A stretch of DNA of 64,000 nucleotides from Pseudomonas syringae (GTDB lineage Bacteria; Pseudomonadota; Gammaproteobacteria; Pseudomonadales; Pseudomonadaceae), in the NCBI RefSeq assembly GCF_000737245.1, contig NZ_JPQU01000022.1, positions 41,709 to 105,708 of the forward strand, in the 5' to 3' direction. The position numbers and the translations under genes were made by a program. Below are positions 61,477-64,000 of this stretch, piece after piece. Position 1 is the first letter of the stretch. Every line of letters starts with the position of its first letter. A model generated the notes under the pieces. The model was not told where the DNA came from, searched no databases, and saw only the letters and a list, made by a program, of their open reading frames with translations.

Positions 61477-61863
61477 CTCTTTTACCTTCTTGAGTTCGAC
61501 AGGGGGCACACCACCGTAGAGCGGTGATGTGTGTAGCCAGTTTCTATAATTAAGATCAACTTGCCGTGGGAGGCTGTCAGTTGTTAATCATGTGCCGTGT
61601 TGGCGGAGCTGATTCTATGCCTGCATCAACACGCCATACAGAAACACTTTTACAAAGATTATTAGTCGATTCGGTAACAATCCCTGAACGGCCCGGTCCA
61701 GAGCTGCCTGCTTGCTTTCTCACGGGCGGAGGCGCAAATGTAGTGCCTGCGGGGGCTGAATGGCAGCCGGGCAGGTCGGTAAGACCATCGTCGAATGGTC
61801 CGAACGGCGACAGGCGGCTACAACTGACACATAAAACAACAACTATCCACCGAGGTAACCAAG
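61477..61863. other. Divergent promoter region of acsA
   Basis: These 387 bases hold the promoters of the DUF2790 gene and acsA. A 119-codon open frame at 61566 has no ribosome-binding site and is not credited. No riboswitch or repeat was recognised. Confidence 0.45.
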
Positions 61864-63819
<1,956 letters not shown>

Positions 63820-63830
63820 TAGTCACGGCC

Positions 63831-63871
63831 TGAAAAAGCCCCATTCGGTGTGAGCCGGGTGGGGTTTTTTG
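63831..63871 (+). terminator. Terminator after acsA
   Basis: AAAAAGCCCCA pairs with TGGGGTTTTTT around a GC-rich loop and ends in a T run, directly after the acsA stop. Confidence 0.8.
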
Positions 63872-63895
63872 TTGGTTCTCTGGTTAAAACCGATG

Positions 63896-63930
63896 CGCCC
63901 TTATCGCGGGCAAGCCTCGCTCCCACAGAT
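63896..63930. repeat. Single REP half-site
   Basis: One arm (TTATCGCGGGCAAGCCTCGC, then TCCCACAG) without a partner, next to the IS end. Confidence 0.7.
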
Positions 63931-63944
63931 GAAACACGCATTTT

Positions 63945-64000
63945 ATGAAGTGCGCCCCAAAAGTTGGACACCCGTCCAACCTCTGGGGTGTTTTTCATGA
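63945..64000 (+). mobile_element. Left end of an IS3-family (IS150-like) insertion sequence
   Basis: The last bases contain TGAAGTGCGCCCCAAAAGTT then GGACA, which match the terminal inverted repeat style of IS150-group elements. An ATG at 63997 just after CTCTGGGGTGTTTTTC is placed where orfA starts in such elements. The transposase itself is outside the window. Confidence 0.6.

Overview
The window is chromosomal DNA of a fluorescent-type Pseudomonas. The evidence is the housekeeping content (fadE, acsA, phhAB, trhP, arfB), Pseudomonas-type gene neighbourhoods, and many Pseudomonas REP/REPIN palindromes with cores such as GGAGCGGTGCTTGCCCGCGAT and GTAGGAGCGAGCTTGCTCGCGAT. No rRNA, CRISPR or prophage was seen. 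The right edge enters what looks like an IS3-family (IS150-like) insertion sequence.

Left flank (1-22 kb): the N-terminus of a membrane sensor protein, a DUF815 ATPase overlapping a free-methionine-sulfoxide reductase, two tandem tRNA-Glu/tRNA-Gly pairs behind a strong promoter, a hipBA toxin-antitoxin pair with visible operators, trhP, a chemoreceptor, and a sulfur operon (3-mercaptopropionate dioxygenase, four-domain rhodanese, sulfonate-type binding protein). A periplasmic molybdenum hydroxylase cluster follows (Tat-exported large subunit, 2Fe-2S subunit, tri-haem cytochrome c). Opposite it lie frnE-like, OYE, flavin monooxygenase and two LysR genes. A likely unannotated small RNA sits between the sulfur and molybdoenzyme operons.

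Centre (22-50.5 kb): a complete-looking type III secretion system of the rhizobial (Rhc) class, not the classical P. syringae Hrp1 class. Order: a giant HrpF/NolX-like translocator on the minus strand, then on the plus strand a small pilin-like gene, sctD, sctX-like, sctY-like, sctV, sctC2, a CpaD-like lipoprotein, (a divergent TadD-like lipoprotein), sctC1, a 73-aa protein, sctI-J-K-L-N-O-Q-R-S-T-U, and a second giant translocator. A winged-helix/ATPase regulator and a secreted-protein gene sharing its C-terminal tail with the pilin-like gene follow on the minus strand. The outer-membrane module (split secretin, CpaD-like and TadD-like lipoproteins) resembles Tad/Flp pilus parts. SctU lacks the NPTH autocleavage motif. 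SctQ has a strong internal start. The two translocators share six versus three copies of an N-terminal repeat. A 10-bp-phased TCACA repeat lies before the pilin-like gene and the second translocator. REPINs sit at module boundaries, and one is inserted in frame inside the CpaD-like gene. No recognisable SctP, SctW, class IB/II chaperone or conventional effector is present.

Right flank (50.8-64 kb): a PA2817-like gene with fadE, a GST, an ABC exporter pair (YadG/YadH type), arfB, an MFS transporter, two small hypothetical genes, a duplicated REP-rich block, phhA-phhB, a DUF2790 protein and acsA. This is ordinary core genome, so the T3SS looks like an island set between a LysR gene and the fadE locus.
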